Shown in pieces: positions 24,214-33,409 of a DNA stretch of 57,518 nucleotides. A program made the position numbers and the translations under genes. Numbering within the stretch: the stretch's first letter is position 1; each line of letters starts with the position of its first letter. The DNA is taken from NCBI GenBank assembly GCA_964195155.1, contig CAXMOP010000055.1, forward strand, positions 1-57,518. The letters are read 5' to 3'. Source of the DNA: JACZST01 sp964195155 (lineage in GTDB: Bacteria; Actinomycetota; Acidimicrobiia; Spongiisociales; UBA5794). Under the pieces are notes generated by a model, which searched no databases, was not told the origin of the DNA, and saw nothing but the letters and a program-made list of their open reading frames with translations.

Positions 24214-25359
24214 TCAAACACCGAGGCCGCGGCCGATGATCTCCTTCATGATCTCGGTCGTGCCGCCGTAGATCCGCTGGGCGCGAGCGTCGAGGTAGGC
24301 GTTGGCGATCGGGTATTCCAGCATGTAGCCGTAGCCGCCGTGTAGCTGCACTCCGGCGTCGACGACGCGCTGCAGCAGGTCGCTGGTCCACCACTTCGCC
24401 TCCGCGGCCTGCTCGATGGTGAGCTCGCCAGCCACATGCTCCTCCAGGAGGCGGTCGACGAAGACGCGGCCAATATCGATCTCGGTCTTCAGCTCTGCGA
24501 GAACGAACCGGTTGTGTTGGAAGCTTCCCACGGGGCGCCCGAACGCCTTCCGCCCCTTGGCATAGGCGAGGGTGATTATGAAGGCTGCCTCGGCACCGGC
24601 GACCGCGCTGACGGCCATGCTCAGCCGCTCCTGGGGGAGGTTGTTCACCAGCTGCATAAACCCCGAGCCTTCCTCCCCGAGCCGGTTTCCGGTGGGCACC
24701 CGTACCTCGTTGAAGAACAGTTCAGCGGTGTCCTGGGCGTGGAGACCCATCTTGTCCAGGTTTCGCCCGCGCTCGAAGCCCTCCATGCCGTCCTCGACGA
24801 CCAGCAGGGTGAGGCCACCGTGCGGATCCGGTCCGGTCCTCGCTACCACGATCACGAGATCGGCGTTGATCCCGCTGCTGATAAACGTCTTCGAGCCGTT
24901 GAGGACATACTCGGCGCCATCGAGAGTGGCACCGGTGGCGATGCCTGCCAGGTCCGAGCCGGTACCGGGTTCCGTCATCGCGATGGCGGTCATCAGCTCG
25001 CCGCCGGCCAAACCCGGAAACCAGCGCTCGCGTTGCTCGTCGTCGCAATACGCCAGCAGGTAGGGGAGACAGATGTCGTTGTGCAGGGTGATGCACGTTG
25101 CCGATGCCACCGCACCGGAAGCGGTGACGACCTCGTTGATCACCGCGTTGTAACGGAAGTCATCGACTCCGCCGCCGCCGTATTCCTCAGGGATTGCCAT
25201 GCCCAGGAGTCCCTGGTCGCCTGCGGCGCGGAACATCGACTTTTCGACGATGCCGGCCTCACTCCACTTGGCATGGTGGGGGAGGATCTCCTCAGCGACG
25301 AAGTGTTCCACGGTGTCGCGGAACAGCTCGTGGTCGGATTGGTAAACCGTTCGCTTCAT
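24214..25359 (-). CDS. acyl-CoA dehydrogenase
   Basis: 381 residues from the ATG at 25359. Typical long-chain/medium-chain ACAD motifs: IAMTEPGTGSDLAGI (~126-140), YVLNGSKTFISSG, QERLSMAVSAVAGAEAAF, the FAD segment QLHGGYGYMLEYPIANAYLDAR and RIYGGTTEIMKEIIGRGL with the catalytic-base region. Substrate range unknown. A longer frame upstream (to 26082) is antisense to maf and was rejected. The gene is divergent from maf, with 42 bases between the starts. Confidence 0.9.
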   Translation of the reverse strand: MKRTVYQSDHELFRDTVEHFVAEEILPHHAKWSEAGIVEKSMFRAAGDQGLLGMAIPEEYGGGGVDDFRYNAVINEVVTASGAVASATCITLHNDICLPYLLAYCDDEQRERWFPGLAGGELMTAIAMTEPGTGSDLAGIATGATLDGAEYVLNGSKTFISSGINADLVIVVARTGPDPHGGLTLLVVEDGMEGFERGRNLDKMGLHAQDTAELFFNEVRVPTGNRLGEEGSGFMQLVNNLPQERLSMAVSAVAGAEAAFIITLAYAKGRKAFGRPVGSFQHNRFVLAELKTEIDIGRVFVDRLLEEHVAGELTIEQAAEAKWWTSDLLQRVVDAGVQLHGGYGYMLEYPIANAYLDARAQRIYGGTTEIMKEIIGRGLGV

Positions 25360-25401
25360 GAGGTGTGACGGTACTGCCTGTCGCCGTGCCAGGATGCTGC
25401 C

Positions 25402-25968
25402 ATGCCGGAACTCGTGCTCGCCAGTTCGTCGCCGCGTAGGGCCCTCCTGCTGGGCTCGGCGGGATTTACCTTCAATCAAGTGTTCCCCGAAGTCGAAGAG
25501 ACACCGCTCGACGACGAATCTCCGGAGGACCGTGTGGTGCGTCTTGCGCGCGCCAAGGCCCTGGCCGTCGAAGATCCCGGTGCCGTGTCTCTCGGCGCCG
25601 ACACGACGGTCGTACTCGACGGTGTCGCCCTGGGAAAACCGCATGACGAGGAGGAAGCGATCGAGATGATCCAAAGCCTCGGTGGTCGCACCCATGTCGT
25701 GATATCGGGATGGGCACTCGCCAGCGACGGTGCGATCGTCGAGGACGGATTCGAGGCGACGCTGGTCACGATGCGGGAGATCGCTTCGGACGAGGCAGCG
25801 GCCTACGTCGACAGCGGCGAGCCGATGGGAAAAGCGGGGGCGTACGCCATCCAGGGCGACGGGAAGCGGTTCGTCACCGGTATCGCCGGGCCGCGCAGCA
25901 ACGTGATCGGGCTCCCGCTGCGGGCAGTCGTTGCCGCGCTCGAGCGAGCGGGCGTGATCCCGGGTTAG
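25402..25968 (+). CDS. maf: Maf family nucleotide pyrophosphatase
   Basis: 188 residues: the N-terminal ELVLASSSPRRALLL motif (~3-17), RLARAKALAVE, the GADTTVVLDG segment with catalytic Asp (~66-75), GKPHDEEEA and SGEPMGKAGAYAIQG (~136-150). Maf proteins hydrolyse non-canonical or excess NTPs and influence septum formation. The start is supported by the motif position. The frame continues beyond the TAG with coding-like sequence (see the separate entry). Confidence 0.92.
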   Translation: MPELVLASSSPRRALLLGSAGFTFNQVFPEVEETPLDDESPEDRVVRLARAKALAVEDPGAVSLGADTTVVLDGVALGKPHDEEEAIEMIQSLGGRTHVVISGWALASDGAIVEDGFEATLVTMREIASDEAAAYVDSGEPMGKAGAYAIQGDGKRFVTGIAGPRSNVIGLPLRAVVAALERAGVIPG

Positions 25969-25977
25969 GGAAGCCTG

Positions 25978-26113
25978 ATCCCGACAGGCCACGATCTCGA
26001 GGTCGGCGAAGTCATTCGGTGGTATGTCAATTCGAGCCGGGCGAGCGGCGCCCCGGTTCGGAAGCCGGCCTTCGTCATCCACGACTACGAGTCGGTGGAC
26101 GCTTCGGTCTGAT
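25978..26113 (+). CDS. possible small ORF after maf, no standard start
   Basis: After the maf TAG the same frame runs open for 48 codons (LIPTGHDLEVGEVIRWYV..., ending FVIHDYESVDASV). About four fifths of third positions are G or C, as in neighbouring genes. The only start-like codon is a CTG at 25978 behind AGGGA. It overlaps the end of the SpoU gene by 29 bases. It could be a small protein, a gene remnant or chance. Confidence 0.3.
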
Positions 26114-26723
26114 CGAAGACGTGCTGGCGCACCCAGGTGTGCATCGCGATTCCCGAGGCGACGCCGGCATTGATCGATCGGGTTGAGCCGAACTGGGCGA
26201 TCGAGCAGACCAAGTCACACGCATCGCGGGCGGCGACAGACAGGCCAGGGCCCTCCTGCCCGAAGAGGAGGACGCATTCGTGTGGCAGGGCAGTCGTCTC
26301 GAGTGGCACTGCACCAGCCAGGATGTCAATGCCGATGATCGGGAGTCCGGATGCGCCGGCCCAGTCGACGAGCTCATCGATTGTCTCGTGGTGTGAGACG
26401 TGCTGGTAGCGATCGGTGACCATCGCGCCGCGGCGGTTCCAGCGCCGATTCCCGACAATGTGCACTTCGGCGGCGAGAAACGCGTTGGCGTTCCGCACCA
26501 CGGTCCCGATGTTGAAGTCGTGTTGCCAGTTCTCAATCGCAACGTGGAAGGGGTGTCGCCGCAGATCGAGGTCGGCAATGATCGCGCCGCGCTTCCAGTA
26601 CCGGTACCGGTCGACGACGTTGCGACGATCGCCGTCGGCAAGCAGCTCCGGATCGAGGCGCACGTCGTCGGGCCACGGCTCGGGATGGGGACCCACCCCA
26701 ACTTTCTGATCGTCATCGCTCAC
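26085..26723 (-). CDS. SpoU-family RNA 2'-O-ribose methyltransferase
   Basis: 212 residues from a GTG at 26723. The SPOUT domain has motif 1 NIGTVVRNANAF, motif 2 LLFGQEGPGLS and motif 3 GSTRSINAGVASGIAM, which form the knotted SAM pocket. Targets are tRNA or rRNA, not predictable here. An upstream extension to 26834 is antisense to the SCO1 gene and was rejected. Only 24 bases separate the divergent starts of this gene and SCO1. Confidence 0.88.
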   Translation of the reverse strand: MSDDDQKVGVGPHPEPWPDDVRLDPELLADGDRRNVVDRYRYWKRGAIIADLDLRRHPFHVAIENWQHDFNIGTVVRNANAFLAAEVHIVGNRRWNRRGAMVTDRYQHVSHHETIDELVDWAGASGLPIIGIDILAGAVPLETTALPHECVLLFGQEGPGLSVAARDACDLVCSIAQFGSTRSINAGVASGIAMHTWVRQHVFDQTEASTDS

Positions 26724-26747
26724 CGAAAGAGCGTATATCGTTCGACG

Positions 26748-27449
26748 ATGGCTCCACGCCTTCTGGTCCTTCTTGCCACCCTCGCCGTGCTCGCGGCCGC
26801 GTGCCAGGCCGCAGCTCCCGCCGACCACGCCCATTCAGAGGACGAACCCCATGAGCACCTCGAGCTCGAGGAGGCGCCGCCCGGCGAGCAGGCCTTTCAG
26901 GTCAAGGACGGCCGCAGCGGATGGCGTCGCGTGCCGCTGATCGACGTGTCGGCCACCGAATTCGTGGACTACGGAGGCGGTGCGTCGGGGGAGCCGTTCT
27001 CACCGGTCGCGGCGCCGGGCGAGATCCTCCTCCTCTTCTTCGGGTACACATCGTGCCCGGACGTTTGCCCGACCACGCTCGCCGACTACCGCGCCGCATT
27101 CGATTCGATGCCGCGTGAGCTGGTGGATCGGATCTCGTTCGGGATGATCGGCATCGATCGGGAGCGCGATGCCGACGGCGAGATCGACGCGTACGTCTCG
27201 CTCTTCATGGAGAACGGTCACGCGCTGCTCGCGCCCGATGAGCCGGCGTTGGCCGCAGCAGCGGAGACCTTCGGCGTCCGCTACGAGATCGAGGACCACG
27301 AGTCGGGGGCAATCGATTACCTCGTGGGCCATACCGCAACGGTCTTCGCCATCGACGAGGACGGCCACATCATCTGGGAGATCGGATATCCCACCCCGCC
27401 CGACGACATCACCGCCACGCTGACCGACCTGTTGGACGAACGCTACTGA
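26748..27449 (+). CDS. SCO1/SenC-type lipoprotein
   Basis: 233 residues. A lipoprotein signal peptide ends LAVLAAAC (lipobox Cys ~20), followed by a His-rich stretch (ADHAHSEDEPHEH) that may bind metal. The thioredoxin-like domain carries the copper-binding motif TSCPDVCPTT (C-x3-C) and a distal His in DYLVGHTATVFA. SCO proteins deliver copper to the CuA site of cytochrome c oxidase or act as thiol reductants. SURF1 (another oxidase assembly factor) is encoded at 53 kb. Confidence 0.9.
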   Translation: MAPRLLVLLATLAVLAAACQAAAPADHAHSEDEPHEHLELEEAPPGEQAFQVKDGRSGWRRVPLIDVSATEFVDYGGGASGEPFSPVAAPGEILLLFFGYTSCPDVCPTTLADYRAAFDSMPRELVDRISFGMIGIDRERDADGEIDAYVSLFMENGHALLAPDEPALAAAAETFGVRYEIEDHESGAIDYLVGHTATVFAIDEDGHIIWEIGYPTPPDDITATLTDLLDERY

Positions 27450-27480
27450 GCTGGACGGCGGCGCTCGCTACGCTCGCTGG

Positions 27481-28812
27481 ATGCACGTCATCATCGTCGG
27501 CGGGGGAGCGGATGGCGCCTACCTCGCCGAGCGCCTGATCGCCGAGGGCGAGGACGTTGCCGTCATCGAGTCGAACCGGGTGAGGGCCACCGCGCTCCGC
27601 GGCCGCCTCGACGCCCTGGTCGTGACCGGCAATGGGGCGAATCCGAGTGTGCAGCGCAGCGCCGGCGCGGATCGTGCCGAGCTGCTGCTGGCGGTCTCCA
27701 ACGACGACGGCGTCAACGTGCTCGCCTCCCAGACCGCCCGCTCCCTGGGTATTCCCCGGACCGTGGCCCGCCTGGAGAACCCGGAAATCGAGAGCGTCGT
27801 GGCCGAGCTCGGCATCGAGGAGGTGGTAGATCCGCGGCAGGTCGTTGCCCGCCAGCTGGTACGCCTCGTTGACCGACCCGGTCTGTCGGACTGGTTTCAA
27901 TTCGGAGACGGCAAGATCACGATCATCGGAGGCATCGTCGGGCCGGACTCGGATCTGGTAGGTGAACGACTCGTCGATGTTCGCTCCAGCTTCCGCGGGT
28001 GGGACTGCGTGATTTCCAGCATCGTGCGCGACGATCTCACCCTGGTTGGGGCCGGAGACACCGTGGTGGAGGTGTTCGACAAGGTGCTGGTCTCGGTGCC
28101 GACGCAGGACGAGGGGCGAGCCGGCGAGCTCATCGGCCTCTCCCCGGAAAGGGTCCGCAGGGTCATTGTGGTGGGAGGGGGTCGGGTCGCGGAGGTCAGC
28201 GCGCAGCTGCTGCGGGAGGACGGCAAAGAAGTCATCCTGATCCACAACAATGAGGACCGCGCCCGGGAGATCGCCGAGCGTCAGTCCCGTTTTGACGTTG
28301 TCGTCGCCGACGCCACCGACCCTTCAGCCCTGTCGACGCTCGGCGTCGGCAAGGGGGATGCGATCGCAGCGCTCACCCGCGACGATGCTCGCAACATCCT
28401 TGCCTGCCTGATCGGCCACGCCATGGGTGCCTCCACGACGGTGGCCCGCTACAACCGGCTCGACCTCTTCGACCTGATCAGCATCCCGGGGATCCAGGCC
28501 GGGGTGTCATCTGAGGTGGCTGCCGCCAACGAGATGCTCCGCTATGTGCGCCGCGGCGCCTACATGTCGGCGGTGAATTTCATGACCGGCGATGTCGAAG
28601 CCGTCGAGATCGAGCTCGAGGAGGGGGCGCCCGTGGTGGGCAAGGCCATCGGGGAGCTGGATCGACCCGACGGGATGGTGATCGGCGGTGTGTTGCGCGA
28701 CGGCGAAGCCCTCGTGCCCAGGGGCGGGACCGAGTTTGCGCTCGGCGATCGCGTCGTGGTGTTTCTGATGCCCGGCATCGCCTCTGCCGTCGAGAAGATG
28801 TTCACGGTGTAG
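27481..28812 (+). CDS. trkA: Trk potassium uptake regulatory subunit TrkA
   Basis: 443 residues with two TrkA_N/TrkA_C repeats. The first Rossmann domain starts HVIIVGGGADGAYLAERL, the second VRRVIVVGGGRVAEVSAQLL (~220-240). Each is followed by a TrkA_C domain (~140-210 and ~370-443). It binds nucleotides on the cytoplasmic face and gates TrkH, the next gene, 2 bases away. Confidence 0.93.
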   Translation: MHVIIVGGGADGAYLAERLIAEGEDVAVIESNRVRATALRGRLDALVVTGNGANPSVQRSAGADRAELLLAVSNDDGVNVLASQTARSLGIPRTVARLENPEIESVVAELGIEEVVDPRQVVARQLVRLVDRPGLSDWFQFGDGKITIIGGIVGPDSDLVGERLVDVRSSFRGWDCVISSIVRDDLTLVGAGDTVVEVFDKVLVSVPTQDEGRAGELIGLSPERVRRVIVVGGGRVAEVSAQLLREDGKEVILIHNNEDRAREIAERQSRFDVVVADATDPSALSTLGVGKGDAIAALTRDDARNILACLIGHAMGASTTVARYNRLDLFDLISIPGIQAGVSSEVAAANEMLRYVRRGAYMSAVNFMTGDVEAVEIELEEGAPVVGKAIGELDRPDGMVIGGVLRDGEALVPRGGTEFALGDRVVVFLMPGIASAVEKMFTV

Positions 28813-28814
28813 GC

Positions 28815-30302
28815 ATGCGCAGCTGGCAGGCAAGCCGGTCGGTGCCCCCGACACCTCGCCGGGTGGCATACATCGTCGGCGTAGTCCTGATGGGTGTCGG
28901 TTTGTCGATGGCGCCGTCGATCGTCGTTTCGGTCCTATACCGCGAATGGCGCTCGAGCGGCGCCCTCGCCATCGCCGCGGTCGTCACCCTGGCCGTTGGT
29001 CTCGCTGCCACGCTGTGGGCAGGCCAGCCAGACATGCTCAGGCCCAAGGAGGCATTCGCCAGCGTCGCCATTGCCTGGATGGCGGTGGTGTGGTTCGGCG
29101 CGCTGCCCCTGCTGCTGTCGGGGACCGTCGATGGCCTCACCAACGGCGTCTTCGAAGCCACGTCGGGCTTCACCACCACGGGCGCCACCGTGATCGAAGA
29201 CCTCTCCGTGGTCGACCATGGCATCTTGATGTGGAGGGCAACCATGCAGTGGCTTGGCGGCATGGGCATCATCGTGCTGTCCGTAGCCATTCTGCCGCTG
29301 ATCGGCTCGGGCGGCGTCGAATTGGCCCGGGCGGAGGCCCCCGGCCCCGAACCCGACCGCCTGACGCCGCGTTTCCAGGGGACCGCCATTCGACTGTGGG
29401 CACTGTATGCCGGACTGACCGTCGCCGCCGCAGTGCTCCTCACCCTCGGCGACATGTCGCTGTTCGAAGGGGTGGCTCATGCCCTGACCAACGTGTCTAC
29501 CGGGGGCTTCAGCACCACATCGCAATCGATCGGTGCGTTCAATTCCTATACCCAGTGGGTCGTGATCGCGTTCATGTTCATCGGGGGAGGGTCGTTTGCG
29601 CTCCACTACCGAGCAATGCTGCGTCCCGCCGAATACGGAAGAAGCGCCGAATTCCGGCTCTACCTCGCCATCGTGGGCGCCGGGATTGCCGTCGTGTTGC
29701 TCGGCCTCGGCATCGACACGGCAATGGATGCCGACGTGGCACGCAGCGGCATCTTCACCACCTTGACGCTCATTACCGGCACCGGATACGCCACCGTGGA
29801 CTTCGCCGCATGGGGCCCACGGCTGCTCATCCTGCTCACCATGTTCATGTTCCTCGGTGGCATGGCCGGGTCGACCACCGGTGCTCTCAAGACCCACCGG
29901 ATCGCCCTGCTGAGCAAGTCCGCCGGCGAGGATGTCAGACGCATCGTCAGGCCCCAAGCAATCAACGTGACCCGATTCGGCGGCGTGGTGGTGTCGTCTT
30001 CGGCGATGCGCAACGCCGCCGCCTTCTTCATCGTGTACGTCGGCATCTTCGTTGCCGGCAGCGTGCTGCTGTCGTTTCTGGAGGCGGTGTTCGCCGACGG
30101 CATCGACGTCGTGACCTCGGTGTCGGCGGCGGCGTCGGCGATCGGCAACGTCGGGCCCGGTCTCGGCGAAGTGGGGCCGGCCACCACCTACGCCGCGGTC
30201 GTCGCTCCCGGCAAGTGGTTGTTGGCGTTCATGATGATTGTCGGCCGACTCGAGATCTTCCCCATGCTGCTGTTGTTCACCAGGGGGTTCTGGCGCCGAT
30301 GA
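28815..30302 (+). CDS. trkH: Trk potassium uptake channel subunit TrkH
   Basis: 495 residues, about ten membrane helices. The four pore regions are recognisable, for example TSGFTTTGATV (~115-125), NVSTGGFSTTSQSIG, TGTGYATVDFAAWG and SAIGNVGPGLG. The conserved glycines of the K+ filter are in these. It partners TrkA. The stop overlaps the yceI start (ATGA). Confidence 0.93.
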   Translation: MRSWQASRSVPPTPRRVAYIVGVVLMGVGLSMAPSIVVSVLYREWRSSGALAIAAVVTLAVGLAATLWAGQPDMLRPKEAFASVAIAWMAVVWFGALPLLLSGTVDGLTNGVFEATSGFTTTGATVIEDLSVVDHGILMWRATMQWLGGMGIIVLSVAILPLIGSGGVELARAEAPGPEPDRLTPRFQGTAIRLWALYAGLTVAAAVLLTLGDMSLFEGVAHALTNVSTGGFSTTSQSIGAFNSYTQWVVIAFMFIGGGSFALHYRAMLRPAEYGRSAEFRLYLAIVGAGIAVVLLGLGIDTAMDADVARSGIFTTLTLITGTGYATVDFAAWGPRLLILLTMFMFLGGMAGSTTGALKTHRIALLSKSAGEDVRRIVRPQAINVTRFGGVVVSSSAMRNAAAFFIVYVGIFVAGSVLLSFLEAVFADGIDVVTSVSAAASAIGNVGPGLGEVGPATTYAAVVAPGKWLLAFMMIVGRLEIFPMLLLFTRGFWRR

Positions 30303-30799
30303 CTCGCTACCGCATCGAACCCAGGGACTCCACGGTCACCTTTGCAGCCAAGACCTCACTCCACCCGGTGGTGGCCACCGCCCCGGCCACCGGTTGGTTC
30401 GAGGCTGACATTTCCACAGATCGCTTCGCCGCGGATTCCACGGTCGCAGGATCACTCGAAATCGCCGTTGATGCATTGAGCTCGGGGAACCCGCTGTACG
30501 ACGCCGAGACCAGACGTCGCATCGACGTTGGGGCGCATCCACTGATCGTTGCCGAGATCGCATCGACCGTTGCGGTGGAAGGACCATCCGCCGTCGTCGA
30601 GGGCACCGTGACCTTCCATGGCGAGACCGTCCTCCTCGAGGGCGAGCTTGCGCTCCAGCCGGGACCGGTGTTGATCGGCGAGGGCACCATCGACCTTCGC
30701 TGGTGGGACCTCCACCCGCCCCGGCTCCTGGTATTCCGCGTGGAACCCGAGGTCGTGATCAGCGTCGAACTGACATTGAGGCCTCACGCGGCAGGCTGA
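30299..30799 (+). CDS. YceI-family protein
   Basis: 166 residues, a lipocalin-like YceI barrel: TRYRIEPRDSTVTFAAKTS at the N-terminus, FEADISTDRF, then internal repeats VTFHGET and IDLRWWDLHPP. Members bind isoprenoid chains; many are secreted, but no signal peptide is visible here. It overlaps trkH by 4 bases. Confidence 0.8.
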   Translation: MTRYRIEPRDSTVTFAAKTSLHPVVATAPATGWFEADISTDRFAADSTVAGSLEIAVDALSSGNPLYDAETRRRIDVGAHPLIVAEIASTVAVEGPSAVVEGTVTFHGETVLLEGELALQPGPVLIGEGTIDLRWWDLHPPRLLVFRVEPEVVISVELTLRPHAAG

Positions 30800-30820
30800 T
30801 TTGGTCGATACCAGTCGGAT

Positions 30821-31978
30821 ATGGGCCAGTTACGCGCGACCCTTGCGGTCGTCCCCACCACTACCCGGATGCTCCTTGGCGGCCTCGCTCGCCAGAGAGC
30901 TTCACAGCGGCTCGGAGCGCTGACTACTGCGATGCTGTTGATGCTCCTCGCTGGCCTCGGCCCCGCATCGGCCAGTGTCTCGGCTGGTGGCTCAGCCTTC
31001 GGCGGGGGCAGCTCTTTCGCCATCGCCGCCGAGCTCGGTGAGCTCGTCGAGTACCCGCTCACCTTTCCCGTCGGCGGTAACCACCACTTCACCGACTGGT
31101 TCTGGTCTCGGCGCAGCCACGGGATCCACCACGCTCAGGACATCATGGCCGACAAGATGGTCCCGGTCGTTGCTGCCGCCGATGGGACCATCCGTCAGGT
31201 CAACTGGAGCGCACGTTCGACTCCCGACCCGGCCCGATGCTGCACGATCGTCCTCGTCCACGATGACGGGTGGCAGTCGCGCTACATCCATCTCAACAAC
31301 GACGCCCCCGGCAGCGACGACGGCGCCGGATGGGGGATCGCCGAGGGCATCGCGCCCGGTGTACACGTGTCCGCCGGGCAGTTGATCGGATGGGTCGGGG
31401 ATTCCGGCAACGCCGAGACCACCTCGCCCCATCTGCACTTCGAGCTCCTCGATCCCGGTGGTGTGTACGTCAACCCGTTCCACGCGCTCGCACAAGCCGG
31501 CGGCAACTGGCTCGGATGGGGCGCCGCAGACCCACTACTCGACGGGAGCCGCCTGCTCCGTATCGGTTCACGCGGGGCGGACGTACGCCGCCTCCAGGTG
31601 ATCCTCAACGAGCTCGGCATTTCATCGGGCCGAGCGGATGGCATCTTCGGGCGACTGACAGCAGCCGCGGTGCGCGGGTTCCAGCTCGATGTCGGCATCT
31701 CGCCCGACGGTCTGGTCGGCTCGGCGACTCGGGTCGCGCTCGACGTCCGGTATGACCCGGGCACGAAGCAGCCGAACCGGATCCTGCGCAAGGGTGACCG
31801 CGGACAGGACGTGGCAAGGCTCCAGCAGCTGTTGGCGTCGGTCGGCCATGACCCCGGCGCCGCGGACGGGATTTTCGGCAGCCGAACCCATGCCGCCGTA
31901 CTCAGCTTCCAAACATCTGCCGGGCTCACCGTGGACGGGCTGGTCGGGCTCCTCACGAAAGCGAAGCTCGGTTGGTGA
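30821..31978 (+). CDS. M23 peptidase with two peptidoglycan-binding domains
   Basis: 385 residues. A late signal helix (ALTTAMLLMLLAGLGPASAS, ~33-52) follows a basic N-terminus. The LytM/M23 domain (~75-220) has HHAQDIMAD (H-x3-D zinc ligands), VHDDGWQSRYIHL and SPHLHFELL (H-x-H). Two PG_binding_1 repeats follow: RLLRIGSRGADVRRLQ..., DGIFGRLTAAAVRGFQ (~245-305) and RILRKGDRGQDVARLQ..., DGIFGSRTHAAVLSFQ (~320-380). It probably cuts peptidoglycan cross-links. Confidence 0.9.
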   Translation: MGQLRATLAVVPTTTRMLLGGLARQRASQRLGALTTAMLLMLLAGLGPASASVSAGGSAFGGGSSFAIAAELGELVEYPLTFPVGGNHHFTDWFWSRRSHGIHHAQDIMADKMVPVVAAADGTIRQVNWSARSTPDPARCCTIVLVHDDGWQSRYIHLNNDAPGSDDGAGWGIAEGIAPGVHVSAGQLIGWVGDSGNAETTSPHLHFELLDPGGVYVNPFHALAQAGGNWLGWGAADPLLDGSRLLRIGSRGADVRRLQVILNELGISSGRADGIFGRLTAAAVRGFQLDVGISPDGLVGSATRVALDVRYDPGTKQPNRILRKGDRGQDVARLQQLLASVGHDPGAADGIFGSRTHAAVLSFQTSAGLTVDGLVGLLTKAKLGW

Positions 31979-32100
31979 CGAGCCTCAATATTCAGGAATA
32001 GGAATGGCGCGCCGCTGATTAGCAAGGGGGGAAGGGGAGGTGGGCCCGGTAGTGTTGAGCGTCAATGAACACCAACAACGCACCAGAAGGGCAGGTCCCC

Positions 32101-33291
32101 ATGCGTGAAGCCGTCATCGTCTCGAGCAAACGAACCCCCCTTGGCAAGGGATATCGCGGATCGCTCAACCTGACCAGGCCCGACGACCTCGCCGCTCACG
32201 CCATCCGCGCCGCCCTCGACGCGGTGCCCTCGGTACCAGACGAAGACATCGCAGACGTTCTCCTTGGGTGTGGCCTGCCCGAAGGCCCATCAGGCCACAA
32301 CGTTGCCCGGGTCGCGCTGCTTCGCGCCGGGCTCCCATCGTCGGTGCCGGGTGCGACCATCAACCGCTTCTGCTCGTCGGGACTCAACACGATTGCACTG
32401 AGCGCCCAGCGAATCATGGCCGATGAGGCCGACGTCATGATCGGTGGGGGAGTGGAGTCGATCACGTTGGTACAGAACGAGAACTTCCGCTCGGTCGACT
32501 TGTACAGCACCGAGCTCCAGGAGCAATGGCCCGGGGTATACCTCTCGATGGGCGCCACCGCCGAGGTCGTCGCCAAGCGATACGGGATCAGCCGTGAGGA
32601 CCAGGACGCCTATTCGCTGATGTCGCAGCGGCGCACCGCGGCGGCCCGGGAGGCCGGGTGGTACGACGACGACATCGTCCCGATCAAGGTCGATCGTGCC
32701 GTCAAGCAAGAGGACGGCGAGATGGGCGTCGAGGAGGGTTACGTCTTCGAGCACGACGAGGCCAACCGCCCGGATACCACGATCGTGGGCCTGGCCAAGC
32801 TGCCACCGGTCTTCGATCCGGAGAGTGGGAGCGTCACGGCGGGGAACGCATCGCAGTTCGCCGACGGGGCATCGGCAACGGTCGTGGCCTCGGCCGATTA
32901 TGCCGAGGACCATGGCCTGGAGCCGCTCGGCTGGTTCCGAGGTATCCAGTTCGCCGGGGTCGACCCCGACGAGATGGGGATCGGGCCCGCGCTGGCGGTT
33001 CCAAAACTGCTCGCCAGTACCGGCATGACCCTCGACGACATCGACATCGTCGAACTCAACGAGGCCTTCGCCTCCCAGGTGTTGTATTGCCAGCGAGCCT
33101 TAGAGATCCCCGATGACAAGCTCAACCCGATCGGCGGGTCGATCTCGATCGGCCACCCCTACGGCATGACCGGATCGCGGATGGTGGGCCAGCTGCTGCG
33201 CCACCTGAAGCGCACCGGCGGCCGCTACGGCATCGTCACCATGTGCGTCGGTGGCGGAATGGGCGCAGCCGGGCTCTTCGAGGTCGCCTAG
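32101..33291 (+). CDS. acetyl-CoA acetyltransferase (thiolase)
   Basis: 396 residues from the ATG at 32101 (behind AGAAGGGCAGGT); an ATG 36 bases earlier is possible. Thiolase catalytic residues: C91 in NRFCSSGLN, His in IGHPYGMTGSRM, Cys in MCVGGGMGAAG, plus the NEAFA motif. It condenses or cleaves acyl-CoA in fatty-acid oxidation or ketogenesis, consistent with the acyl-CoA dehydrogenases upstream. The TAG stop lies inside the terminal inverted repeat of the element that follows. Confidence 0.92.
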   Translation: MREAVIVSSKRTPLGKGYRGSLNLTRPDDLAAHAIRAALDAVPSVPDEDIADVLLGCGLPEGPSGHNVARVALLRAGLPSSVPGATINRFCSSGLNTIALSAQRIMADEADVMIGGGVESITLVQNENFRSVDLYSTELQEQWPGVYLSMGATAEVVAKRYGISREDQDAYSLMSQRRTAAAREAGWYDDDIVPIKVDRAVKQEDGEMGVEEGYVFEHDEANRPDTTIVGLAKLPPVFDPESGSVTAGNASQFADGASATVVASADYAEDHGLEPLGWFRGIQFAGVDPDEMGIGPALAVPKLLASTGMTLDDIDIVELNEAFASQVLYCQRALEIPDDKLNPIGGSISIGHPYGMTGSRMVGQLLRHLKRTGGRYGIVTMCVGGGMGAAGLFEVA

Positions 33292-33404
33292 GAGGGTGTT
33301 GAGCAATCCTCCAGCGTGCCGTCGCTGACTGGAGAAACCGAGTCACCGCAACACTCAACCGAGCGGCGGCTCAGGGCACTCGTCATTGTTCAACACCGTC
33401 CTAG
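33288..33404. repeat. TIR-flanked intergenic element, copy 1
   Basis: 117 bases between the thiolase and the convergent PadR gene. The ends are inverted repeats of 20 bases with 18 matching: CTAGGAGGGTGTTGAGCAAT and, reversed, CTAGGACGGTGTTGAACAAT. The inside also has partly complementary arms (GCCGTCGC and GCGGCGGC), so the whole can fold as one long hairpin. A second copy at 44499 is about four fifths identical in inverted orientation. It fills the gap between two stop codons and contains the thiolase TAG. Confidence 0.8.
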
Positions 33405-33409
33405 CGCCG

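Noticed and set aside
28946..30298. Long plus frame overlapping trkH in another phase
   Set aside because: The residues before 30299 are His/Arg-rich shadow of trkH; only the YceI part is real.
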